A DNA stretch of 11,478 bases from assembly GCA_035575035.1 (NCBI GenBank), contig DATLYH010000151.1, forward strand, positions 1 to 11,478, read 5' to 3'. Below, one piece after another: positions 1-5,654 of this stretch (the stretch's first letter is position 1; each line of letters starts with the position of its first letter). Under the pieces are notes generated by a model, which saw nothing but the letters and a program-made list of their open reading frames with translations, had not been told where the DNA came from and did not search any database. Source of the DNA: DATLYH01 sp035575035. GTDB lineage: Bacteria > Planctomycetota > Planctomycetia > Gemmatales > Gemmataceae. Both the position numbers and the translations under genes were made by a program.

Positions 1-112
1 GTGCCGCGGCCGGTGCGCCGGCGGGCCGCCAGGTGACATCGCCGCCCTGAGCCTTCATTCCCATCAGACCCAGCATTACACTCAGGCTGCCTGCCCAGAA
101 GGTCCTTCTCAT
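1..112 (-). CDS. Secreted protein of unknown function, 5' end only
   Basis: This is the first 37 codons of a minus-strand gene that continues beyond the left edge. The ATG is at 112-110, preceded on the minus strand by a GAGG Shine-Dalgarno-like run about 6 bases upstream. The visible product starts MRRTFWAGSLSVMLGLMG and continues with KAQGGDVTWRPAG. This reads as a short basic N-terminus, a hydrophobic core (residues 5-18) and a likely signal-peptidase site near AQG (residues 21-23), followed by an Ala/Pro-rich start of the mature chain. It is therefore probably exported to the periplasm or cell surface. The family cannot be named from so short a piece. It is transcribed away from the nuclease gene at 518, so the gap between them should carry promoters for both. 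Start and signal peptide are moderately sure; function is unknown. Confidence 0.55.
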   Translation of the reverse strand, partial: MRRTFWAGSLSVMLGLMGMKAQGGDVTWRPAGAPAAA

Positions 113-517
113 GTTCGCCCTCGCTGGCTTCGGGTGCCGGCGGACGCGCTCCTGGCGCGGCGCCCACCTGTCCCCGGCATGAGGTAATGTCGGCCGACCT
201 GCGCCGGGCCAAGCAGCCCTTCGGCCGATGAAAAGCATTTGCTTCCGATCGCCTTCCTGCATACCCTGCATACCCAGAATGTTCCGCAGCAGACACAACC
301 ACGGCATAGGGCTAGCCCCCTCACCCCCGACCCCTCTCCCCCGCGGGGGGCGAGGGGAGAAGTTTCGCTCCCCTCGCCCGCGGAGGGTGAGGGGAGAAGT
401 TTCGCTCCCCTCGCCCGCGGAGGGTGAGGGGAAAATTTTTACTCCCCTCTCCCCCGAAACGGGGGAGAGGGGTCGGGGGTGAGGGGGCCGATTTGAAGGA
501 AAGGACCAACCGAACTC
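113..517. other. Intergenic region between divergent genes
   Basis: No convincing gene lies in these 405 bases; the open frames are Arg/Pro/Gly-rich by-products of GC-rich repeats. The left half (113-314) is non-repetitive apart from two TCGGCCGA palindromes (190-197 and 221-228, 31 bp apart) and a perfect 9-bp tandem duplication CTGCATACC (257-265, 266-274). The right half is occupied by a structured repeat element (315-488). Two AAGGA motifs (496-500 and 501-505) precede the ATG at 518 and may serve as its ribosome binding site, although the spacing is long. No clear -35/-10 pair was recognised for either flanking gene. Confidence 0.6.
315..488. repeat. Structured repeat element with 28-bp perfect inverted arms
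   Basis: The outer arms 315-342 and 461-488 are exact reverse complements of each other (28 bp; C-rich on the left, G-rich on the right). Inside are two identical 37-bp direct repeats (352-388 and 389-425) and a diverged third copy starting at 426. Each copy begins with its own hairpin, GAGGGGA then 10 bases then TCCCCTC (352-375, 389-412, 426-449). The right arm can instead pair locally: 444-456 with 460-472 is a perfect 13-bp stem around an AAA loop. It carries no transposase and shows no obvious target-site duplication. It looks like a non-coding interspersed repeat or MITE/REP-like element of a high-GC genome. Function is unknown. Confidence 0.85.
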
Positions 518-1369
518 ATGTACCGCTACCTGTTCATCGCAGCGCTGGCCGTTCTGGCGTCGGTCAACCTGGCCCCTGCCTGGTGGGTCAAGGGGCACGA
601 GAGCATCACCGAGGCGGCCGCTGCCGGACTGCCCGACGACATGCCCGCCTTTTTCCGGGCCAGCGGCAAGCACCTGGCCCACTACGCCGGCGATCCCGAC
701 CGCTGGAAAAACCCCCAGGCCAAGCACCTGCGGGCAGCCGAGTCCCCCGACCACTTCCTCGACCTGGAAGACCTGGAGGGCAACGATCTCCCCGCCGATC
801 GCTACCTGGCGGCCGCCCTGATGGTCCGACTCAAGAAGCAGCCGGCCCGCGTCGGCATGCTCCCCTACGCCATCTTGGAGAACTACGATCGGCTCAGCTG
901 CGCCTTTTACGACTACCGCCAGGATCCGGTCAACGAAGCGATCCGCGCCAAGTGCCTGGTTTACGCCGGCATCCTGTCTCACTTCACCGGCGACGCCGCC
1001 ATGCCGCTGCACACCACGCGGGACTACGACGGCCGAAGAGGGGCGGACGGCCGACTCGTGCAGAAAGGGATCCATGCCAAGATCGACGCCTTTCCGGAGA
1101 AGAATGGGCTGACCGCCGAAGAGATTTGCCGCGACCTGCGGGCCCAACCGATCGACGACGTGTGGGCGCACGTGCTGCACTTCATCCGCGAATCGCACGC
1201 CCAGGTCAAGAGGTGTTACGAGTTGGATGAAGCCGGCGCCTTTGACCGGCCAACGGCCGAGGGCCGGGCCTTCATCCTCCAGCGCTGCCGGGCAGGGGCG
1301 CAGCTGACGATGAACCTGTGGTACAGCGCCTGGCTCCGCAGCGCCAAGATGCCGCCGCATTACAACTGA
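518..1369 (+). CDS. Secreted S1/P1-type zinc nuclease (phospholipase C/P1 nuclease superfamily)
   Basis: The 283-residue product has a signal peptide (residues 1-21) with predicted cleavage before W22. That matters because in this family the mature N-terminal Trp itself binds zinc. The trinuclear zinc site can be read in order: W22 and H27 (WWVKGH, the same spacing as W1/H6 of P1 nuclease), an Asp at D59 or D61, H79 in SPDHF, H155/D159/H165 in HFTGDAAMPLH, and H186/D190 in HAKID. All expected ligands are present, so an active phosphodiesterase is likely, either on single-stranded nucleic acid or phospholipid; the sequence does not separate the two. Length is close to the usual 270-300 residues. 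The ATG at 518 is chosen because it gives a clean signal peptide. It stands alone between a repeat element and a HEAT-repeat gene. Export implies nutrient scavenging in the periplasm or outside the cell (inference). Confidence 0.85.
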   Translation: MYRYLFIAALAVLASVNLAPAWWVKGHESITEAAAAGLPDDMPAFFRASGKHLAHYAGDPDRWKNPQAKHLRAAESPDHFLDLEDLEGNDLPADRYLAAALMVRLKKQPARVGMLPYAILENYDRLSCAFYDYRQDPVNEAIRAKCLVYAGILSHFTGDAAMPLHTTRDYDGRRGADGRLVQKGIHAKIDAFPEKNGLTAEEICRDLRAQPIDDVWAHVLHFIRESHAQVKRCYELDEAGAFDRPTAEGRAFILQRCRAGAQLTMNLWYSAWLRSAKMPPHYN

Positions 1370-1371
1370 TG

Positions 1372-1407
1372 CTCCGGCAAGTATGTCCTCGGCAAGGGGG
1401 ACCGGAG
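1372..1407 (+). terminator. Hairpin just after the nuclease stop codon, possible terminator
   Basis: Starting 3 bases after the TGA, CTCCG (1372-1376) pairs with CGGAG (1403-1407). Nested inside, GTCCTC (1385-1390) pairs with GGGGAC (1397-1402), including one G-U pair, around the six-base loop GGCAAG. There is no following T-run, so it is not a canonical intrinsic terminator. It could instead stabilise the 3' end of the mRNA. Confidence 0.3.
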
Positions 1408-1468
1408 GAGGGGATAACTCGCGCAGCGGCCCCGGAGCGTCGCCGGCCATCGTTGGCAGGTGGGCCGG

Positions 1469-1498
1469 TTGCCCAAGGCCCTTCGCCTGCGTTATGAT
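1469..1498 (+). promoter_or_regulatory. Candidate sigma70-type promoter for the HEAT-repeat gene
   Basis: TTGCCC (1469-1474) and TATGAT (1493-1498) are separated by 18 bases. They match the -35 and -10 consensus TTGACA/TATAAT at 4 and 5 of 6 positions respectively. The -10 box is 43 bases upstream of the chosen ATG at 1542, leaving room for a short leader with an AGGGGGA ribosome binding site at 1531-1537. TATGAT stands out in this GC-rich DNA, but no transcript data support it. Confidence 0.45.
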
Positions 1499-1541
1499 CC
1501 GGCGTGGGGGGCGGCGAACGACTTTGAACGAGGGGGATGTC

Positions 1542-2255
1542 ATGGCCAAGCGTTGGGGTGCAGTGTGCCTCGGGTTGGTCCTCGCGCTGGCGGTCGGGCG
1601 GTTGGCCGCGGGAGAGGAACCGGTCCAGGAAGGGAAGTCAGTCAAGCAATGGGTCGGGCAGCTGCGGGATGCCGACCCGAAAGCCCGCGCTCAGGCGGCC
1701 CGGGCGCTGGGCGTTCTCGGCCCGAAGGCAAAGGAGGCCATCCCGGCGCTGGTGCAAGCGCTGCGGGACGAGGACGCCGCCGTCCGCGACTGGGCCGCCT
1801 ACGCCGTGGCAAGCATGGGGTCCGACGCCAAGGAGGCAGTGCCGGCCCTGGAAGCAATGCTCAACGATGACAGCCCTATTGCCCGCCTGACCGCCGCCAA
1901 CGCCCTGGGAAGCATCGGCCCGGAAGCACGGGCGGCCGTGCCGGCCTTGATCAAGGCACTGAAGGGGGAGGACCCGTGGCTGGCCTGGAGCGCCGCCCTG
2001 GCCGTCGGCCGCATTGGTCCCGACGCCAAGGCAGCGGTCCCGGCGCTGGTGGACAACCTGGGGGCGTATCACTACATCGTCCGCCACGGCGCGATCAAGG
2101 GACTGGCCGGCATCGGCCCGGCTGCCCGGCCGGCCTGGAAACCGCTGCTGGAAATCTGGGAAGACAAGGAGGCTGACCCCGACCTGCGCCGGGCCGCCGC
2201 CACTGCCCTGAAGCGGATCGACCCGAAGGCAGCTGCCCAGGAGGGAGTCCGCTGA
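1542..2255 (+). CDS. Secreted HEAT-repeat protein
   Basis: The 237-residue product has a signal peptide (residues 1 to about 23, hydrophobic core 7-18) followed almost wholly by alpha-helical HEAT repeats of the PBS-lyase type. The period is strict: PAL triplets recur at residues 68, 101, 134 and 167, exactly 33 residues apart, each followed by a second helix rich in Ala and Arg and a GP turn. A fifth, more diverged repeat covers about 195-230. HEAT solenoids are protein-binding scaffolds with no enzymatic role of their own, so the partner is unknown. The frame stays open upstream to 1383, but the ATG at 1542 is preferred: it has an AGGGGGA ribosome binding site, directly begins a signal peptide, and lies downstream of a promoter candidate. 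The extra upstream residues are Gly/Arg-rich and unlike protein. The gene appears to be a single transcription unit. Confidence 0.8.
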   Translation: MAKRWGAVCLGLVLALAVGRLAAGEEPVQEGKSVKQWVGQLRDADPKARAQAARALGVLGPKAKEAIPALVQALRDEDAAVRDWAAYAVASMGSDAKEAVPALEAMLNDDSPIARLTAANALGSIGPEARAAVPALIKALKGEDPWLAWSAALAVGRIGPDAKAAVPALVDNLGAYHYIVRHGAIKGLAGIGPAARPAWKPLLEIWEDKEADPDLRRAAATALKRIDPKAAAQEGVR

Positions 2256-2366
2256 ACGGCATCGGCCGCCTTCCCGCCGGTCTCAGCAGTACTCCGTTGC
2301 ATTGGGGACCGTTCCTTCGCGGCGCCGGGTCGGGCGCTCGGCCGGGCCGCTCGTTCGAGGTGAGTC

Positions 2367-2831
2367 ATGGGGCGTATCGCCATTGCCTGTCCGCAGGAAG
2401 CGGTCCCTGTCGATCGCGGTTTCATCCGCCAGGTGGTGCGCACCGTGCTGGAGGGCGAGGGGGTCAAGGATGCCGAGATCAGCGTCGCCTTCGTGGACAA
2501 CCCCACCATCCACCGCCTGAACCAGCGCTACTTGCAGCACGATGAGCCGACCGACGTATTGAGCTTCCCCCTGAGCGAGCCGAACGCCCGCCGTCTGGCC
2601 GGGGAGCTGGTCATCGGCGCCGAGGTGGCCCGGGCGCAGGCGGAGGATCGTGGCCACGATGTCCAGGCCGAGCTGGCGCTTTACGTCATTCACGGACTTC
2701 TGCATCTCTGCGGCTACGACGACAAGACCGAGAAAGCCGCGGCCCAGATGCGTCAGCGCGAGCGGCACTACCTGCGCGAGCTGGGACTGCCCGACATCGC
2801 GCCCGCGGCGGAATCGGAGCTGGGTGATTGA
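2367..2831 (+). CDS. ybeY: Endoribonuclease YbeY (16S rRNA 3'-end maturation)
   Basis: The 154-residue protein matches the full length of the YbeY/UPF0054 family of zinc-dependent metalloproteins. In other bacteria these take part in 16S rRNA 3' processing and 70S ribosome quality control in the cytoplasm. Visible family signatures are the strand and loop NPTIHRLNQRY (45-55), PTDVLSFPL (61-69), the GELVI segment (79-83) and the metal motif HGLLHLCGYDD (109-119). The canonical H3xH5xH motif has three histidines; here the first two are H109 and H113, but the third is D119, a conservative metal-binding substitution. The ATG at 2367 follows GAGGTGA (2357-2363), spaced rather tightly. It leads a compact operon; recO starts 3 bases after its stop. 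Identification is firm; whether the Asp variant is fully active cannot be told from sequence. Confidence 0.92.
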   Translation: MGRIAIACPQEAVPVDRGFIRQVVRTVLEGEGVKDAEISVAFVDNPTIHRLNQRYLQHDEPTDVLSFPLSEPNARRLAGELVIGAEVARAQAEDRGHDVQAELALYVIHGLLHLCGYDDKTEKAAAQMRQRERHYLRELGLPDIAPAAESELGD

Positions 2832-2834
2832 GCC

Positions 2835-3575
2835 GTGCCCGCCGAGAAAGCCCTGGCCCTGGTGGTGCGGACCACCGACTGGAGCGAGACCAGCCGCATC
2901 GCCACTCTGTGGACGCGGGAGTTCGGCAGAGTGCGCGCTTTGGCCAAAGGGGGCCGGCGGCTCAAGTCCAACTTCGAAAGCGCCCTTGATTTGCTCACCG
3001 TCTGCCGTATAGTCTTCCTCCGCAAATCTTCGGACAGTCTCGATCTGTTGACGGAGGCACAGGTTGTCCGGCGCTTTTCGCAGTTGCGCACCGATCTGGA
3101 GGCCCTCTACGCCGGCTACTACATTGCGGAGCTGCTGGCGGACTGGACCGAGGACTACGACCCCCATCCCAGCCTGTTCGATGAGGCGCTCGAAACCCTC
3201 CAGGCCCTGGGATCGCCGGCTGTCGCCACGGGGCCGCGGCTGGCACGGTTCGAGTTGGTCCTGTTGAACCAGCTCGGCTACAGCCCGACCCTGGAAACCT
3301 GCGCCGCCTGCGGCCGGGCGGTCGCGGGGCGCGGCCTGGCCTTCAGCCCGCAGGCCGGCGGCGTGGTCTGCCCGCATTGCCAGCCGTTGCAGCGTGCGCG
3401 TCGGCCGCTGTCCCCGGCGGGCTGGCAGATGTTGCGAGCGCTGAGCGAATCGGGCGAAGCGGTCCAGCGCCCCTGGGAGCCGGCAACGCGGGCCGAGGTG
3501 CGCCAGCTGTTGGGGCAATACATCACGTACCTGATGGGCCGCCGGCCCCGGCTGTTGCCTTATCTGGGGAGTTGA
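2835..3575 (+). CDS. recO: DNA repair protein RecO
   Basis: The 246-residue protein is of normal RecO length. RecO works with RecR (and RecF) to load RecA on SSB-coated single-stranded DNA and to anneal strands during recombinational repair. The N-terminal OB-fold shows the family pattern (ALALVVRTTDWSETSRI at 6-22, then FGRVRALAKGGRR at 30-42). A helical domain follows with LYAGYYIAELL (91-101), and a zinc finger is made by C156/C159 and C179/C182 (CAAC and CPHC). The C-terminus has the helical stretch VRQLLGQYITYLMGRRPR. The start is a GTG at 2835, 3 bases after the ybeY stop, implying cotranscription and probably translational coupling. ybeY and recO are common neighbours in bacteria, usually with era nearby; era is not seen here. 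Nothing is truncated. Confidence 0.92.
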   Translation: MPAEKALALVVRTTDWSETSRIATLWTREFGRVRALAKGGRRLKSNFESALDLLTVCRIVFLRKSSDSLDLLTEAQVVRRFSQLRTDLEALYAGYYIAELLADWTEDYDPHPSLFDEALETLQALGSPAVATGPRLARFELVLLNQLGYSPTLETCAACGRAVAGRGLAFSPQAGGVVCPHCQPLQRARRPLSPAGWQMLRALSESGEAVQRPWEPATRAEVRQLLGQYITYLMGRRPRLLPYLGS

Positions 3576-3579
3576 GGTC

Positions 3580-4887
3580 GTGAGCCGACAACGAGTACCA
3601 AGTGACAAGTTACAAATGCCCCGTGCAGGATGCAGAGCAGCATCCTTGGTACTTGTTACTTGGTACGTGTTACTTTGCTCGGCGAGCGGCTGCTCTCACG
3701 GGCCCTTGTTCTCGCGGACGCCTCCCCCGCCGCCGCCGGTGGACACGCTGGTGTTGCGCGGCGACCAGATGGAGGAGGCCCGGCCGCCGGCGCCCGGCAG
3801 CCCCGAGGCTGAGCTGGCCGGCGCCCGCGAGCTGTTCCGCCAGAACCAGTTCGCCAAGGCCGAGCGCATCTTCCGCCGCCTTGCCGACAACACCAAGAAC
3901 CCGCCTCCCGTCGCCGAGGAGGCCCGCTTCTACCAGGCAGAGTGCCTCCGCCTGCAAGGCTACTATCCCAAGGCGGCCGACACCTACCACAAGCTCCTCC
4001 AGGACTTCCCGTCGTCGGCCTTCCGGGAGCAGGCCTGCCAGCACATGTTCGACATCGCCAACTACTGGCTGGAGGACACACGCAAGCAGATGCGCCAGGT
4101 GCGCGAGAAGCGCGAGGGGAAACGGTGGTTTGTCACGCCGATCTTCTTCCAGTGGGACCGGACCAAACCGCTGCTTGACGAGCAGGGCCGGGCCCTGGAG
4201 AAGCTGGAGCAGGTCCGTTTCAACGACATCACCGGCCCGCTGGCCGATCGGGCCCTGTTCCTGATGGGCGGCGTCAAGTTCTTCAACGAGGACTACGTCG
4301 AGGCCGACCACTACTTCAGCCAGCTGGTTGAGATGCACCCCAACAGTCCGTTCGCGGCCCAGGCGGTGGAGCTGGCCATTATCTCCAAGCACATGAGCAC
4401 CGGCGGCGCCGACTACGACGGCCGCAAGGTCGCCGAGGCCCGCAAGATGGTCCATACGGCCTTGATGAATTATCCCGAGTTGGCCAATAAGAAAAGCGAA
4501 TTCTTGCAGCGGCAGTTGATCGGCATCACCTTGCAGCAGGCGGAGAAGGACTACAAGGTGGCCGAGTTCTACCGGCGTACCGGCCATCCCTGCTCGGCGT
4601 ACTTCTATTACGAGATCGTCCGCCGTCGTTACCCGGGGACCAAGTATTTCGACCTGGCCACCGAGCGCATGCACGAGCTGAAGGCCAAGGTGGAGCGGGA
4701 GCAGGCCAAGGCCGCGCCGCCGGTGCCGTCGGCACCCGAGGCGCCGGCCCCCAGCCCGCCGCCGGAGACCGGCCCGCCGCCGCGGCAGCTGCCGAACCTG
4801 CCTGAGACGGCGCCGACGCCCCGGCCGCTGCCGAACTTACCCGAGACGGCGCCGACGCCGCGACCGCTGCCCGGCGGGTTGCCGTGA
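3580..4887 (+). CDS. BamD/YfiO-like TPR outer-membrane lipoprotein
   Basis: The 435-residue protein resembles the YfiO/BamD family, which takes part in beta-barrel assembly at the outer membrane. A lipobox-like ASGC places the lipidated Cys at residue 38, after a hydrophobic core at 23-32. TPR-like helix pairs occur at about 78-103, 111-146 (ARFYQAECLRLQGYYPKAAD), 221-257 and 324-367. A Pro-rich tail follows with a 13-residue unit LPNLPETAPTPRP repeated twice (404-416, 417-429; 39-bp DNA repeat at 4789-4866). It is longer than E. coli BamD (about 245 residues), so it may be a planctomycete TPR lipoprotein with a related but separate role. The start is GTG 3580, supported by GGGGAG at 3566-3571; ATG 3616 in the same frame gives a more compact signal peptide. 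Its 5' end contains a palindromic heptamer repeat. It starts 4 bases after recO and overlaps an in-frame GTG of the lptE frame. Confidence 0.75.
   Translation: MSRQRVPSDKLQMPRAGCRAASLVLVTWYVLLCSASGCSHGPLFSRTPPPPPPVDTLVLRGDQMEEARPPAPGSPEAELAGARELFRQNQFAKAERIFRRLADNTKNPPPVAEEARFYQAECLRLQGYYPKAADTYHKLLQDFPSSAFREQACQHMFDIANYWLEDTRKQMRQVREKREGKRWFVTPIFFQWDRTKPLLDEQGRALEKLEQVRFNDITGPLADRALFLMGGVKFFNEDYVEADHYFSQLVEMHPNSPFAAQAVELAIISKHMSTGGADYDGRKVAEARKMVHTALMNYPELANKKSEFLQRQLIGITLQQAEKDYKVAEFYRRTGHPCSAYFYYEIVRRRYPGTKYFDLATERMHELKAKVEREQAKAAPPVPSAPEAPAPSPPPETGPPPRQLPNLPETAPTPRPLPNLPETAPTPRPLPGGLP
3593..3680. repeat. Two inverted period-7 repeat arrays inside a gene start
   Basis: The left array reads GAGTACC, AAGTGAC, AAGTTAC, AAATGCC (3593-3620). 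The right array reads TTGGTAC, TTGTTAC, TTGGTAC, GTGTTAC, TTTGCTC (3646-3680). The two are inverted copies: 3593-3613 pairs with 3648-3668 at 16 of 21 positions. Between them AGGATGC (3627-3633) and GCATCCT (3640-3646) form a perfect 7-bp hairpin with a six-base loop. Together they make a nested cruciform-capable palindrome within codons 5-34 of the BamD-like gene. The pattern is like the short tandemly repeated heptamers known between genes of cyanobacteria and some other bacteria. Confidence 0.8.
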
Positions 4888-4961
4888 GCCGGCTGCTTGG
4901 GGGCTTGGCGCCGAGCCGCACGCGGCCGAACGCGCCGCGTCCACGGAAGGAGGAGGCCGTG

Positions 4962-5600
4962 ATGTCTGCGATCGCCGGACCGCCCTCGAGGCGCCGCTTC
5001 CGCCCCGTCGCCGGGGTTCTGCTCGGGGCCTTACTGGCCGCCGGAGCGCTGGCCCTGCCCGCCTGCGAGTGGGACGGCCATTTCACCATCCTGGGCTACA
5101 CCACCCGACCGAACTACGATCCCTGCATCCGGACCGTGCGCGTGCCGATCTTCGAGAACCTGACCGTCTGGCGCGGGCTGGAGTTCGACCTTACCCAGGC
5201 GGTCATCCGCGAAATCGAGCTGCGCACCCCCTACAAGGTGGTCTCGGCGGAGAGCGCGGCCGACACCGAGCTGACCGGCCGGATCATCAGTTTCAACAAA
5301 CTGCTGCTCAACCGCAACCAGTTCAATGAAGTGCGCGAGGCGGAAACCACTCTCGCCGTCGAGGTCTCCTGGAAGGATCTGCGCACCGGCGAGTACCTGT
5401 CCCGGCCGCGGCCGCGGCCGCCAGCGCCCGGCATGCCGGCACCGCCCCCGCCGCCGCCCGGCGAGCAACCGCCGCCGGTCCTGGTACAATCCATCGCCAC
5501 CTTCATCCCCGAGCTGGGCGAGTCGATCACCACCGCCCAAAAACGGAACGTCGATCGACTGGCGGTCCAGATCGTGTCGATGATGGAATTGCCCTGGTAG
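4962..5600 (+). CDS. lptE: LptE-like lipopolysaccharide-assembly lipoprotein
   Basis: The 212-residue lipoprotein probably partners LptD to insert lipopolysaccharide into the outer membrane. The N-terminus has a basic stretch (RRRFR), a hydrophobic segment (17-31) and a lipobox LPAC with Cys35. The LptE-type core follows: GYTTRPNYDP (45-54), IRTVRVPIFENLT (56-68), then FDLTQAVIREIELRTPYKVV (75-94), and DTELTGRIISFNK (101-113). This is the strand-helix-strand pattern seen in this divergent family. A Pro-rich insertion (about 148-173) interrupts the last part before the final helix. The frame is open from GTG 4884, overlapping the previous stop, but ATG 4962 is chosen: it follows a strong GGAAGGAGGAGG (4945-4956) and starts a proper signal peptide. 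GTG 4959 is equally possible. Lying next to a BamD-like gene supports an envelope-assembly role. Confidence 0.75.
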   Translation: MSAIAGPPSRRRFRPVAGVLLGALLAAGALALPACEWDGHFTILGYTTRPNYDPCIRTVRVPIFENLTVWRGLEFDLTQAVIREIELRTPYKVVSAESAADTELTGRIISFNKLLLNRNQFNEVREAETTLAVEVSWKDLRTGEYLSRPRPRPPAPGMPAPPPPPPGEQPPPVLVQSIATFIPELGESITTAQKRNVDRLAVQIVSMMELPW

Positions 5601-5631
5601 TCCGTAGTCTATAGTCCGTAGTCAGTATCCC
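5597..5631. repeat. Period-7 tandem repeat at the lptE/folP junction
   Basis: Units read GTAGTCC, GTAGTCT, ATAGTCC, GTAGTCA, then a degenerate GTATCCC (5597-5631). The first unit supplies the TAG stop codon of the lptE-like gene (5598-5600), and the array fills about two thirds of the gap before the folP ATG at 5655. It differs in sequence from the array at 3593-3680 but has the same 7-base period. Confidence 0.8.
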
Positions 5632-5654
5632 CCAGTTCTTTGCCACGGACTGCC

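Noticed and set aside
109..324. A 71-residue minus-strand frame whose TGA overlaps the ATG of the left-edge gene (ATGA)
   Set aside because: The overlap looks like translational coupling, but the product is Arg/Cys/Gly-rich with no recognisable feature and starts inside the repeat element.
352..425. 37-bp direct repeats as a possible CRISPR array
   Set aside because: The copies are contiguous with no spacers, each is self-complementary, and there are no cas genes.
315..488. Inverted-repeat element as an insertion sequence
   Set aside because: It is only 174 bp, encodes no transposase, and shows no flanking duplication; at most it is a non-autonomous repeat.
424..1230. A 268-residue + strand open frame overlapping the nuclease gene
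   Set aside because: It is Arg/Pro/Gly-rich, starts inside the repeat element and is out of frame with the zinc-ligand-bearing protein, which is clearly the real product.
2256..2366. Possible terminator or promoter between the HEAT-repeat gene and ybeY
   Set aside because: TTGCAT at about 2297 has no acceptable -10 box at the right distance, and the GC-rich inverted pieces near 2260-2285 are short and lack a T-run.
2283..3608. A 441-residue open frame on the minus strand over ybeY and recO
   Set aside because: It lies opposite two clearly identified genes, its composition (Arg, Gly, Gln, Ala, Leu) is that of an antisense shadow in high-GC DNA, and it shows no domain.
3670..4674. A 334-residue minus-strand open frame opposite the BamD-like gene
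   Set aside because: The + strand frame has a lipobox, TPR helices and operon spacing; the minus frame has no start context or recognisable domain.
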